Positions 1 through 9,900 of a stretch of 23,681 nt of DNA are shown one piece after another. The notes beneath the pieces are model-generated. The model saw only the letters and a program-made list of their open reading frames with translations. It searched no databases and was not told the DNA's origin. Both the position numbers and the translations under genes were made by a program. The stretch covers positions 1 to 23,681 of the forward strand of contig FWCC01000422.1 of assembly GCA_900169235.1 (NCBI GenBank), written 5' to 3'. Position 1 is the first letter of the stretch. Every line of letters begins with the position of its first letter. The stretch comes from Zarea fungicola. Taxonomy: Eukaryota; Ascomycota; Sordariomycetes; Hypocreales; Cordycipitaceae.

Positions 1-2238
1 AGTTTAGATCTCTATTGATCAATCTAAGCAATAGTTCTACTATTGAGAGTTCTACTCTTGACGATACTTACCAGTGTACTGTTCGATATAACCTGACTTG
101 CTTTAGAGCATACCCCAACTGTGACTTACGTCGATAAGCCATCGTTACAGAGAGGTACGCGACGCGTTAGGGTGGCTCCCAAGTGGGGTGGCTCTCAGGT
201 GGGTGGCCTACGTTACAGTGCTACCTTTTTTGGGACGGACGCTAGCGTAAGCCTTGCCAGATCCGGTGAAGTTGAATTGTCCACCCCGTCCCCCAACCCG
301 CGAAGCTCGCGCGACGCGCGGAAGGCGCTCAGGCACGTACCGCTGCTTGCCGAAATTCCCGGTCAGTTCTCCATTGCTGTGTGTAAAGCCAGTTTGTTAA
401 GTCTTACAGGTGGCCGACGTTACGCGCTGCTCATGTCGGCCACTCCGCCGCGTGTAAGCACACATAGACCCGACGGCAAAGTGACCAACCTCGCGCCGTT
501 TTACTCTAAAGCTACTTCAACATTGTAATACATAGCCCACCTATAAAAGAGAATAATTATAAAATCATATAGTAGTTAGATGAGCTTTGCGGTAAGTAAC
601 TGAGTCTTCTTATTTGATAATAACTACGGGCTAGAGCTGAGATGTATGAATTCTTGTTCTATCATTATGAAGCCACACCTTCCCCACACCCTCTTGAATA
701 GCCTTATAACTAGGGTTAAAGATTCAGTAATATGGAATGGTTACCCACATATTAATTGTCCCGACAGCTGCGGGTCTAGGAGAGTTGCACCGGCAGGCAA
801 GTGCTCGGACGGACTATCCTCCGATCATCACCGAGGGTGCTTGCCTAGTCTATCCTAACTGTGGTCTACGTTAGAATCAGAAGGCATTTTATATTGCACG
901 GTTGGCTTCATGGCAACCTAGTCCAATAAATGCCACGTCTATAGTTCCTAGTGTAATTTAACAGGAAAGAAGGGCACAGGGCTAACACAAATTTAGACTA
1001 CTGTCAGGATGCCGGCGAAAGCATCATCGAGCCTGACAGTAACCTTTAGGGCATGTGACTGGAATGCTGGTATATAGCTGCGAGCCTGCCTCGACCCCGA
1101 TGGAAGAGGCCAGCGATAATTTCTACAGCTAGAGAGGACCTGCCTGCACATCTCGTGAATACCAGCACCTCTTCTACACTTCCTCACACTTACAATCTTC
1201 CCATTTCTTCTGTGGGGTTCTCTTTGACAATTTCACTACGTTATTAAACCCCCCACGTAGATGACTGAGCACCTTGCGTGTTACCTTGGCACAAGGCATG
1301 TAAATTACCAGCCGATTTTGCAAAATCTGTTCTCTTTTTCAGCTAGTATCATGTCTCATCTGCGCCAAGTGGGTCTTACAATGTTATACTTTTTCTCTTC
1401 CCCTTTTTTGGACTTAGATTTGGGTTGATTGTTGGATTTGATTATTAATCATCGATGGATTCATTGATTGATTCGTATGATTGAGGTCATCTAGTCCTGC
1501 TCAATCGGTAGACGCATGTAATCCTGTGCTACGAATATTTTAACCATGTCGTAAATCAATACAATCAAGTCCCGAAACTACTCTTGAAAGCAGTCTCCTT
1601 AATAAAAAAGGCTCTCGTTACCCTGTATACAACACATTAAAGAAACAATACTGTCTCACTTGCTACTTGCCTGAGGGGTCAACCAGGCTATGCAACTGGA
1701 GCGTAACGTCAACGTTGCTTACGTGGCTGGGCCTGTTTCTGTTGTCGGACCAGCCGTGGGGTGCAGGAGTAATTGCCGAGACATTCGACCGACGAGGCCG
1801 TCGATCAGCACCAACACTGTGTCCCACATTGGCTTCATAGTTAGTTGAAAAGTAGCGAGTGGATTGATGCATCTGTGGGGGCCGCTTATATTTCTTTCTG
1901 TTATTATACCAGAAATGAGACAGGCAATTAGAGCTAAGAATAAACAGTGTTCTTGACAGTTACTCATCATCGCACAGCACCTTTAGAACCATTTACCTGC
2001 CTAAGCCAGTCAAGTGCTTACAAGGGCTACTTATCATTAACATAGAATGTTCCAATAAACTAGTTGGCTAAACTTTCTGAGTATAAAAGAGCATATGCGC
2101 CAATATTTTACCAGACCGTTTTCAATACCTCAGCAACTTCGCTTTAGATTCATTGCAAGACAGCACATTCCGCAAAAGACAATACAATCGCCTGGCTATC
2201 GCAGTTGCTGCCTTCCTAAACCAAAACATAACCCAAAA
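1..2238. other. Gene-poor leading region
   Basis: No gene is supported here. The stretch has a 15-bp tandem duplication near its start (two copies of AGTTCTACTMTTGAS at about 33-62) and a GC-rich island at about 121-528, annotated separately. It also has an imperfect palindrome at about 790-848 (GGCAAG with CTTGCC as outer arms) and an 8-bp perfect inverted repeat CTGTCAGG/CCTGACAG at 1001-1039. Open frames on both strands at 646-858, 993-1187 and 1663-1970 lack recognisable domains. The minus-strand one at 993-1187 contains a motif discussed in the findings. Confidence 0.5.
121..528. repeat. GC-rich island with repeated GTGGCC/ACGTTAC motifs
   Basis: This stretch is much richer in GC and CpG than its flanks. 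It contains the 15-mer GGTGGCC[T/G]ACGTTAC at 202-216 and again at 409-423 (one mismatch), and an inverted partial copy (GTCGGCCAC) at 435-443. GGTGGC also occurs at 171, 187 and 202, spaced 15-16 bp. TGGCCGAC (411-418) and GTCGGCCA (435-442) form a potential hairpin with a 16-nt loop. The open frame through it starts at GTG and has no recognisable domain, so I do not call a protein. Clustered direct and inverted copies of one motif resemble subterminal repeats of a DNA transposon, but no terminal repeats or transposase were found. Confidence 0.35.
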
Positions 2239-2511
2239 ATGCTCCCACACACATTTTGTTTCGCGGTGTTGATCGCCCTAGCAACAGCCTCGCCAGCACA
2301 GACACTTCAAGACAGGTCGCTCCCACAGGCAGAATGCTGTAACCACCCCCATGGTAACAGCAGCGGCTGTAACCTCCGTTGTGTATGTGACTCAAATTTA
2401 TATTTGCTCATCTCCTTCACTATTAAAACGTACTAACATTATACGCTTAAATTATAGTGCTGTGAGACTGTTAATCCTGTGAGCTTAACCTGCCGATTAT
2501 TTTCTCCATAA
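2239..2511 (+). CDS. Small secreted cysteine-rich protein, 65 aa, one intron
   Basis: The proposed model is join(2239..2382, 2458..2511). Exon 1 starts at ATG with AAAA before it. It gives an N-terminal signal peptide of about 20 residues (hydrophobic core FCFAVLIALATAS, likely cut before PAQ), then a cysteine-rich mature part. The 75-bp intron has a GTATGT donor, a perfect TACTAAC branch site and a TATAG acceptor, and is phase 0. Spliced, the mature peptide has seven cysteines including a CC and a CCC run, and ends at TAA. Without splicing the frame runs on about 17 codons into AT-rich, less protein-like sequence. The short length, signal peptide and cysteine density suggest a secreted effector-like peptide, but I recognise no named family. 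An alternative is that exon 1 splices much further on, to the cysteine-rich exon at 2719-2901, which would be in phase. Confidence 0.42.
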
Positions 2512-4339
2512 TATGACACATTTCTAGTAGACTAATTATCATCATAATAGTCACTTAATGTAAGTAACCTTATGAGCTGTTCTATTTATTACGATAAGTC
2601 TTAGATAACTAACAGATGTGTTCTAGTGCGGAGTAAGTCTCTAAACTTAGACCAATGATTCAAAGAAAACTAATGTTAATCGATATAATAGACTAGCAAC
2701 ATGTGCAAACGGGCATAGGGTATACTAAGTTGCAGCAGTACAGGCTACTTGGCTGAGGGCATGAGAGAATGCTGCGATAGCGAATCCGCTATGGATGCGT
2801 CGCCGCCCCTGGCTTGGCAGAGATGCCGCGAAGGCGCTGGATTTGAAGCGTCTCGATGTGCTTTGAGACAGGTTTTAGGATATTATGGCGATGACTGCTG
2901 ACCAGCGGTTTATCAAGACGACATGGACATTAAAGACAAATTTCCAGATCCTCTACAGTCTACTAAGTAAACAGTGAATACGACCACTCTTCTCTATTAA
3001 GCCTTACATACGCCAGAACCCTTTTAACTTGGCATTTCAACCAGTTTCTATTAATTCACCTATTTATCATAGTCACTTGTCCCTAGAGTCATTGTAGGCT
3101 GCCTCTAGAGGAAGTTCTACTAGCCTAAAGGAAGTCCAAATATATTAAACATGAAAACTATAAACAACTATCTATAAGGATAATAAAGTTGGGCATTTAA
3201 AAAAAATACAAAAAGAAATAATATCAGAAGTAAAACTCAGCAGGAAAAAGCAAAGGTGCCGAGGGGTGGCACCTGGCACCTACCTCTCTTACTTCGGTAT
3301 TTGGTTTAATAACTTGAATTATTTTACGGGGCCGCAGATACCGAAAAGTCGCGCACGACTCTGAACAGCGCAGATCATCTCTTCTGTTTTACCTACATAA
3401 TGGGTTTTAACCCGGACCGGAGCTTCTATCTTGGCATATATTTCCACTCCTGCACGGTTACTGGTGCATTTGTCCGTGCAGCTGCCGATGGTGACGGGTT
3501 TTCCGAACTCATCTTTGACGCTTGCTCACCGCTTCTCGGGCAGGGGGGCCGGCTTGGTGCGGCGTCCAATATTATACTACAACTCGGCATTCGATCATAC
3601 CCTCACTATCGTTGCATTTGCTACCAATACAAGAAAACTTAAATACAGGCACAAGTAATGAATGAACATAATCCCACAACCTAGGTCAATTCCCTGATTA
3701 GACCAACATATCTATAGAAACCGAAACCCTTGTCAAAGATCTATACTTACCAGGTAGCCTAATTATAGATGGCCAACGCTCCAAATACTACAGCACCCAC
3801 TAGAGTTTTCTTGAGATAACAATAATCTTTGCTGATAATACTGTCAAAACTCTTAGAAATAATCAGTTCTTGAGTACTATATTGGGATTAAATTGGTCGA
3901 ATGTTAGCATTTGAATCCGTCTTGCTAGGTCAAGTAGGGCTCTCCGTAACACCTCTTCCACGACAACGTAACAGTCTAGGAAAAGCAGTGCATAGTAAAT
4001 TGAAAATAAAGAGGAGAATGAATATAGTAGAATAAGAGTAACTTCTAATGTCAGAGACAGATCAGAGTGTGTAGCTGTTGGTTTGGCTTGAACGTACGTT
4101 GTGGGCGATTATCACGCGGCATATGCTTGGGGAGGGCTTCTCCCAGGGGACATGCATGTGTGATGAATCTTGATTATCTAGGGATAGAAGGAAAGAATCT
4201 CTCTCTATAACATACTGAAAAAGAAACAAAGCACTAGAATTTCTTGTGCCTTCTATTCCCTCGTATCTGGGGCACGGCGGCCTACAGATGACGGATCCGA
4301 CACTTGGTCAGTGACCTAAGCCAGCTGCCGCAACAGTAG
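2512..4339. other. Intergenic region, mostly without recognisable genes
   Basis: Apart from the cysteine-rich exon at 2719-2901, I see no supported gene. The open frames at 3400-3658 on the plus strand overlap each other and match nothing I recognise. Potential hairpins occur at 3254-3281 (AGGTGCC followed by two tandem GGCACCT) and at 3293-3345 (TTCGGTAT with ATACCGAA). The sequence is AT-rich with many TpA steps. Confidence 0.4.
2719..2901 (+). CDS. Probable orphan exon of a cysteine-rich secreted protein
   Basis: An open frame of 60 codons ends at TGA (2899-2901). Just before it is ATAG, which could serve as a splice acceptor. The translation has six cysteines, including a CC pair and a terminal cysteine next to the stop. 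Readable blocks include RECCDSESAM, WQRCREGAGFEASRC and RQVLGYYGDDC. A CC pair, then W..C, then a cysteine before the stop is common in small fungal secreted proteins, but I cannot name the family. No signal peptide is present, so a first exon must lie upstream or be lost. Exon 1 of the 2239 gene would join in phase, with an intron of about 336 bp. Partial similarity to a minus-strand stretch near 1090-1230 suggests an old duplicated family. Confidence 0.3.
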   Translation, partial: GILSCSSTGYLAEGMRECCDSESAMDASPPLAWQRCREGAGFEASRCALRQVLGYYGDDC

Positions 4340-4825
4340 CTATGTCTTGTACGAAGAAATCCGTTTTCCCATGTTACGACAGTCAGAGGAGTCGTGACAA
4401 AGTCGGTCACCCAATCTTAATGAACAAGTTAGTTGAATAAAAATGCCTAGAATAAATCCAACCAACCAGCATAACCACTCCATGTGGTATGTAAACTGTC
4501 CTTCAGGGCCATTGCAATAGAACTTTTGGTTGGCTCCTCCACACTTATGATTGTAAGATCCGTCGCCATTGTATAGGGAGAAGGCAGAAGTTCCACAGTA
4601 CGCGAAATAGTAGTTGTATCCGTTGCTCAGTTGGAATTGTCCGCTTTCACAAGGGTTTGCACCATTGTAACCAATGTTGCGAGCATTACGGCATGCATCC
4701 TCGTTTGAGCTAGGGTATGGAATAACATACGGCGCACCATTGTAGTCCTTGAGCAGGCCAACTGATGCATAGCAGCATTGACTGAAGGCGACAGCCGTTA
4801 GACTGACTTTTGTAATAAATTTCAT
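4340..4825 (-). CDS. Secreted cysteine-rich protein, 161 aa as an open frame
   Basis: The frame begins with a clear signal peptide (MKFITKVSLTAVAFSQCCYA, cleavage near residue 20-22). A Tyr/Asn/Gly-rich extracellular-looking domain follows, with cysteines at 45, 59, 77, 95, 104 and 119; six would make three disulfides. Aromatic and Asn-Gly repeats such as GYNYYF and YNGDGSYN suggest a compact secreted fold; I do not recognise the family. Residues 117-135 are strongly hydrophobic (WLCWLVGFILGIFIQL), so the product could be membrane anchored. However, this stretch overlaps a possible intron: GTTGGT donor, a perfect ACTAAC branch motif, but only an AAG acceptor. Using it would bring in TGA just after cysteine 119, leaving a tidy six-cysteine protein of about 119 aa. 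The gene stands alone in a gene-poor stretch. Confidence 0.6.
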   Translation of the reverse strand: MKFITKVSLTAVAFSQCCYASVGLLKDYNGAPYVIPYPSSNEDACRNARNIGYNGANPCESGQFQLSNGYNYYFAYCGTSAFSLYNGDGSYNHKCGGANQKFYCNGPEGQFTYHMEWLCWLVGFILGIFIQLTCSLRLGDRLCHDSSDCRNMGKRISSYKT

Positions 4826-5802
4826 ACTTTATGGGACCTTGCTTATGAGATTATATTCAAATAACTGTGCAGCGGATGCCATGGGGGATGAGGAGTGAGC
4901 CTGCTACTTAAACTTAACCTTCGTCGAGGTATGGGGCTGATAATTTTGTTGCAGATTGGTTCATGTAGTCTGCATACCGGTCAAGACAAGCGGAGCACCA
5001 TTCCTTGACTCAAGCAATGGTAAACTCGCGCTACTATTGGCCATGTAATTCAGCTGGGCCATACGTAGCAACCGAGTCTGGAGATCATAGGTTCCGACAG
5101 CGCCCACGCCCTGGACATAAGGCAGAACCGTGCCCCCAGCAGGCCGCCCCAAAGCAATATAGTGGAAAGAGGTGGCAGGTATTTGATAAGACTGACCTGA
5201 TTAGTGGCCCTGCTGGCTGAGCGGCCCTGAATGGTAAATATTTGCGTCAGCTTGTTGCGATGAAGCTGGTCTATGTCTCGGTGGGTTTTGGCCGACTAGT
5301 ATCCCTAAGTCGGCATTTGTCCCCTTTCACCGTAAAATTCATTATTCGCAAGCCTCAATGTCACCATTGGTAGAGTTTCCAAGGGCCAGATTTGGGACTC
5401 AGCCATTGGCTGGTGACCGAGACCCTCTTGACCAACCTTCCTCAAAGTGGTTATTATAGCCGCCCAGCAAACAGCTGCTACTGTGTACATAGGCCAAGCC
5501 TCATTTGGCCGCATGGCTCCGTGTAGTTCCTCATGTTATTCGATTTATAAACTCCCGTGGAGAACGCCCCATACTCAAGAGAAAAAAGCGGCAGCTCTAA
5601 CAATGGCAAGCCAGACATCGTAGCATGAAGGCGGCAGAAGTCGAGGGAGTTTGGAGGAGAACTGCGGACCAATCAGGAGCGGTAGGCCGCCCTGAGAAAG
5701 TCGAATCCTTGAATACGATAATTATTGTCGATGCAATGTTAACCTTGACGCGGTTAAAGTCTGAATTACGGCGCGCTTCCAAAACATAGGCTTCCACCAC
5801 TC
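4826..5802. other. Region of short minus-strand open frames, function unknown
   Basis: Several overlapping minus-strand frames (4961-5152, 5305-5514, 5478-5672, 5597-5800) run end to end with frameshifts between them. That is what a decayed gene can look like. A stretch around 5560-5740 reads YSRIRLSQGG and IGPQFSSKL in one frame. It might continue the flavin-monooxygenase relic at 5803-6099, but I cannot align it with confidence. No intact gene is supported. Confidence 0.3.
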
Positions 5803-6099
5803 TCAGAAGATATCACACCGAACAGCCCAGTTAACTGGCACACCGGCTATAGCATAAGACTATCTAAAATCCTGGGCAAATATGCCAGTTCTATAGACTG
5901 TCGCATATTTGGCCGTCTTTATGGTTTCAAAGTGTTCACCAAAAACACTGGCATGAAAGATTCGGTTACCATACGTGACCTGGCGATTGCATTGGGACAG
6001 GATCCGCTCAGAGGTCAATCCGGTCGCCACAATGAGGCGACACGTGAGGGCATTTTTTGGAGGATATTTCTCGTTTCTAGCTTCTTTTAGAGTAAGCAC
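5803..6099 (-). pseudogene. Fragment of a flavin-dependent monooxygenase (FAD/NADP-binding)
   Basis: The minus-strand translation contains CRLIVATGLTSE, which matches the ATG-containing linker block of class B flavoprotein monooxygenases. GNRIFHASVFGEHFETIKTA follows, resembling the usual 'IFHxxxF' segment, then KYATVY, where the NADP-binding Rossmann fold normally starts with a VxGGxK-type motif. Here the glycine motif is degenerate. After a TAG (5860-5862) the same frame continues as SYAIAGVPVNWAVR, matching the 'Y.Y...GV.V.WV.R' block expected next in these enzymes, and then meets TGA at 5803-5805. The family is normally 450-600 aa with an N-terminal GxGxxG FAD site, which I could not find upstream. 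This is therefore a truncated, non-functional remnant. Its original substrate is unknown; many fungal relatives act in secondary metabolism. Confidence 0.5.
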
Positions 6100-7630
6100 T
6101 CAACCGACATTGTCCGTGTCGGTCTGAAATTGTCTCGTGGACTAAAAGACCCGTAGCATGTCGGGCTCACCAAGTGCCCCTGAATTTGCCGAACCATTGA
6201 CCTCCTGAACAGACGTTACACTTATAAAATAGGCAATTATACCCCGTTTTGGAGGCATGTTTGCATTCTGTTACCAATATCTGACGCAAGATATACATGC
6301 GTTTTGATATTTTCATCATAGGCTTGCGTATCGATGGAGCCATCATAACCACTGGGCTGCCAGCCTCGGCAGGCTATATATTGACGGTTGAGCAAGGCAA
6401 GCTATGCTTAGTTCCCGTGGACTCTGACTACGTGTAATTACCTATAAAATTATCCCTCGATTTGGTAAATACACCCCGCCCTGTAGACTGATAAGTAGTT
6501 AGCCCACTATGTTTTGTAGCGATCGAGTCATGAGACCTATTCCAATTGAGGCCGTCCCACCACGGGCCCCGTAGCAAGAAAGCGGGAAGGTCGGCCTATT
6601 TTAGTCTTCATTGGAACTAAAGCACTGATAGTTGATTATTAACAACAAACCCCTATCATTACAGAGCTAACTGCTGATTGTATACTAGGTCTACTGTACT
6701 CTCACTCCAAGTCCATATTGTAAGAGATGACTAGTGGTGGAATTACTGCCCTTTGCTGTCTATCTAATTATAACTATCCTCGACCTACATAGCTGGTCAC
6801 CTCATCGCTTGTGCATCGTCATCTTGAACTCTAGACATACAAACTGCATATCAGTTAAAAGGACGCATGCTAGAGTAATTGAGTACAGTCTTGATAGGCT
6901 CTTGAAACATTGAGCCAGAAGATTTTCAGCCGAATTTGGGCTCTGACAAACAGTAGCGCGAACGAACCGTTCCGTTCCTCTCTCGTGAGATCTCAGTAGG
7001 TTCCAGGGCGCTAGTTTTGGGTTTGACTGACTCTAAGCGAAGATGACATTTTGAACGTTGTCTACCGTTGTCGGTACTGTAGCGTTGTAGGTGTACGAAT
7101 TCCTGAAGGTGGTAACCTTCTGGTGCCCGCTCCGTATAATGGGTGATCTCCGATCTTACGTCAGTCCGATTTAATATACATGTTGTGTCTTGCTGCTACT
7201 TAGAGGCTAGAGGGTAACGAGACGAGGATAATTACCGCCAAGCAAAGACCAGGTTCTTTATGGGGTTTTAGAGGTTGAGTCTCGTACAGTGTAACTACCC
7301 CCGACTCTGTCTATGCGGCCGAAATAAGCTATGTCGGACTTGACCCACGACGTTATTTAAGGCTAGTACCTGAAATTATTACCTTCCTAGGCTATATTAT
7401 TTAAAAAGGCCTAGTGTGAGCTCGGAGATCACCCACGTACAGGGGACACGGCGAACCGTTGTGAACGGCGAAAAGGCAGAAGGCAATAATACAGGCCTCA
7501 GAATTACTATAGCAAACTTCTCCTAAGTATAAGTAGCCATATTAATCTTGTACATTTCGGAAAGGTCTCAACACTAATAGATTCACCACGATATAACGGC
7601 CGAGTGTTAACCTTGCCCTCCTCTATTATA
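6100..7630. other. Gene-poor intergenic region
   Basis: No gene is supported. A minus-strand open frame at 6167-6352 and another frame over the same bases could be worn remains of the upstream part of the monooxygenase relic, but no conserved motif is readable. The only structured feature is the inverted-repeat pair bounding 7140-7435. Confidence 0.4.
7140..7435. repeat. Possible MITE bounded by 14-bp inverted repeats
   Basis: TGGGTGATCTCCGA at 7140-7153 is matched by its exact reverse complement TCGGAGATCACCCA at 7422-7435, enclosing 296 bp with no coding potential. A perfect 14-bp pair at this spacing is unlikely by chance, and the size fits a miniature inverted-repeat element. Against this, I see no clean target-site duplication: the left flank is GTATAA and the right is CGTACA. 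There is also no second copy in the window. Confidence 0.3.
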
Positions 7631-8284
7631 ATGTTCAGTCAGCTCTCCTTCGGCGCCGCCGCGTTGTTCGCATCATTGCACAGCGTGGTGGCGATGCCAG
7701 CCCTGGGAGATGCCGTGGCAGATGTCACTGCGCCCGCTCATGAGATTCTTGACGTTGTCGAAGTCGGAGGTCTTAACATCACCTTGTAAGACAGCTACCT
7801 ATCTTGGGACAACTGGCTTTTTTTCACTCTCGGGTCATTCCGCTAATATAAGTTATTTAGATATGGTAACCCGAACGAAGAGCCCCTTATTGGAGCTCCC
7901 CAGTCGCTCAATAAGCGATGTGGAAGTAACGCTGTGCACTGCGATAATCGATGGCAGAACCTTGCAGAGGTCGCCCAGTGCGTGTCTCTCATTGACTCAC
8001 TGCGCGACCCTCGCTTTTCGAACAACCTTATTGCACATGGGTTGAAATCAATGTGTAACGGCCGTAAGGAAAATAAGGCCGTTCGCTGCTGTATTTCCAT
8101 TGAGCAAAATCTTGCTGGTACTGGTACCCGCTATGGCGACTTGGTCGGTGCCGCCTTTGATGTGTACACTAAATGCCCACAGCTTGCACTCACCGGCGAC
8201 CACTGGCTCTCTGGCTGGACATCTGATACCTTATTGGGAGGTCAATGTGGAAACCAATGCCTTTCAGCTGCAGAGTTCTGCTAA
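7631..8284 (+). CDS. Secreted, Kex2-processed cysteine-rich protein, 192 aa, one intron
   Basis: The model is join(7631..7785, 7861..8284). ATG 7631 is the first ATG in the frame and opens a signal peptide (hydrophobic core LSFGAAALFASLHSVV, cut near AMA/AMP). The 75-bp intron has a GTAAGA donor, a GCTAAT branch-like site and a TTTAG acceptor, and joins the two frames exactly. Residues about 22-71 look like a propeptide ending in LNKR, a dibasic Kex2-type site. The mature part begins at Cys72 and has ten cysteines (72, 79, 92, 117, 128, 129, 157, 181, 185, 192), enough for five disulfides. From memory, the order CxSLIDSLR...CCIS...DLV.AA...C...GQCGNQCLS resembles a widespread fungal family of secreted cysteine-rich proteins of unknown function. 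I do not assign a name. It is the clearest gene in the first 9.9 kb. Confidence 0.75.
7786..7860 (+). other. Intron of the 192-aa secreted protein gene
   Basis: The intron is 75 bp, with donor GTAAGA, branch-like GCTAAT 18-23 bases before the acceptor, and acceptor TTTAG. Removing it joins TT with A to make a Leu codon and links the signal/propeptide frame to the cysteine-rich frame without a stop. Confidence 0.75.
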
Positions 8285-9900
8285 GAAAGCATGTAGTATT
8301 ACCCGACATGTCGACTAAACACACGCTGCGCTGGGAGCCTAAGTGGCATCTGGGTTGCTTGTGTATTTGCTTTTTAATCTATATTTATACATATATAATA
8401 ATAGAGTATTACTTTGATTCATGTAGAAATATGCATAGTTATGTAGCTAGGTTTCACTCTAAATAACTCGTATATTTTACGTCTAGGTGATGCCTGTTGT
8501 AGATTTTGTTCCGTCTATAAGTGCATCAGAGAATTGACTAGTCAGAAGCCGTCATTTCAGAGCAAGAATAATTAAAAGTTAAAAAGGTATAAAGCGGCAA
8601 GCACACAAAATTACCCAAGTTTTAGTAAAGGGTAGTCCGCTAGAGGCCGACTTGGGCTCACGTAATTCTAGGAGGCTACGAATAGACAGCAAACCTCCTC
8701 TCGGTCGCAAGCAGTGTCGCAATCACCCCAAGCCACCAGCAAAGGAAAATTTGTTTATTACTGCTGAGCGACGCCGGTTTGAAATTCCTACGATAATTAA
8801 GCCCAGTACCGCAGATCTGATGCCAGGTAGACCGCTGCCGTGCTCTTGCCCTTTGCGAGACATCAGCAAGAGTTTAACAGCCCGCCGTCGCTTATTAGGC
8901 ATCGTCATCAATTTCATCAATTACATCAATTTTAATTACTCTGTTATTACAATCCAGCGCTTCAATGATGACATCAATTCTATTGAGGCTCCTTGATGTG
9001 ACTCTTCTACCCTAACACAATAACAGATTTAATATGCATCGCTTTACTGGTGTTCTTCATGCTCTTCCCTATTGGCTGGCATCTGGTCACCGCGCCAGGG
9101 TCGTGACCGCGCGGTGGTCTACCCCACTACAGAATGTGATAGATATCACATATCGGCAGCCTGCTACTAGGTGACGGTAGCAAAATGTATATCGGAAGTT
9201 GTGTTTGTGATCTTGTGCTCTATTTCCAGCCAACCGGCTCTCCCTGCTCAGACTGATGTACTACTACCTCACTCCAACGTCCCAAACTAGCGCCAGTAAG
9301 TTCAGCGGCGATGAGGACGCGGGAGTCTATTAATTCCTTCACCGGCAAATGCCCATACATGTGTCGGGGTTAAAGCTCCGGGCCTGCACATTCTTGGGAA
9401 GCTTATTGCCCATTATTGTCGCTTTCATAAGAAGCGGTCTTCTTTTCCTGTTTGAGCTGCTTGCGTTGCATTACAGACGCCACCCAATCCTACAGATGCA
9501 GCCATCAGCTCGCCAAGTGCATACTTCAGTCAAAAGTTCCAATATTGTCAGGTCTTTTTGTGCATCCCTCGGAACTATTGAATCATTGAGAGTCATAGAT
9601 ACATGTGTGTGACTGGAGTGTTGGACATTCAACTATGTGTTTGGCAGTCGCGAGGTCAAACGGGTCACCAAACCCCATGGGAAACTAGTAAACTATAGTA
9701 CTTAAACAGTACGTAGAGTATTGTATTTTAATATACTTTTTCGTTCGAGTGGAAGTCACCCCAGTGGTCACTTTGACTAGCGTCGTCAGGCAATCAACAA
9801 GCCACTCAATACTTTGAAATGGCTATAAACGAGTGCCTGACCCCCGCTCATCCCGTTTATGGCTATTTGAAACCCATCATTACACAGTAATTCTGGCATC
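8285..9900. other. Intergenic region with repeat copy A
   Basis: No gene is supported. It contains dispersed repeat copy A (8598-8864). It also has a three-unit 9-bp tandem (CATCAATTT, CATCAATTA, CATCAATTT) at 8906-8932. The frames at 8652-8996 and 9349-9612 have no recognisable domain. The last 180 bases form the 5' flank of the caspase gene, with a TATA-like CTATAAAC about 75 bp before its ATG. Confidence 0.45.
8598..8864 (+). repeat. Dispersed repeat, copy A (no gene attached)
   Basis: This 267-bp segment aligns in the same orientation with 15670-15908, just upstream of the RecQ gene. The best-conserved block reads GTACCGCAGATCTGATGCCA in both copies, followed by TGCTCTTGCCCTTTGC. Differences include indels and many transitions, three of them CG in copy A against CA in copy B. 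Copy A is followed by unrelated sequence, not by a helicase frame. It is either a transposon fragment or a relic of a duplicated helicase promoter. Confidence 0.75.

Noticed and set aside
121..528. A 135-codon open frame through the GC-rich island
   Set aside because: It starts at GTG, has no domain or signal, and is explained by high GC content and repeated motifs rather than by coding.
3400..3658. Two overlapping plus-strand frames of 75-80 codons
   Set aside because: They overlap in different frames, show no recognisable motifs and no splice context.
8652..8996. A 114-codon frame starting with basic residues
   Set aside because: It lies inside dispersed repeat copy A; copy B does not preserve the frame.
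9349..9612. An 87-codon frame with a hydrophobic stretch
   Set aside because: The hydrophobic part could suggest a membrane peptide, but there is no homology, no splice support and the composition looks random.
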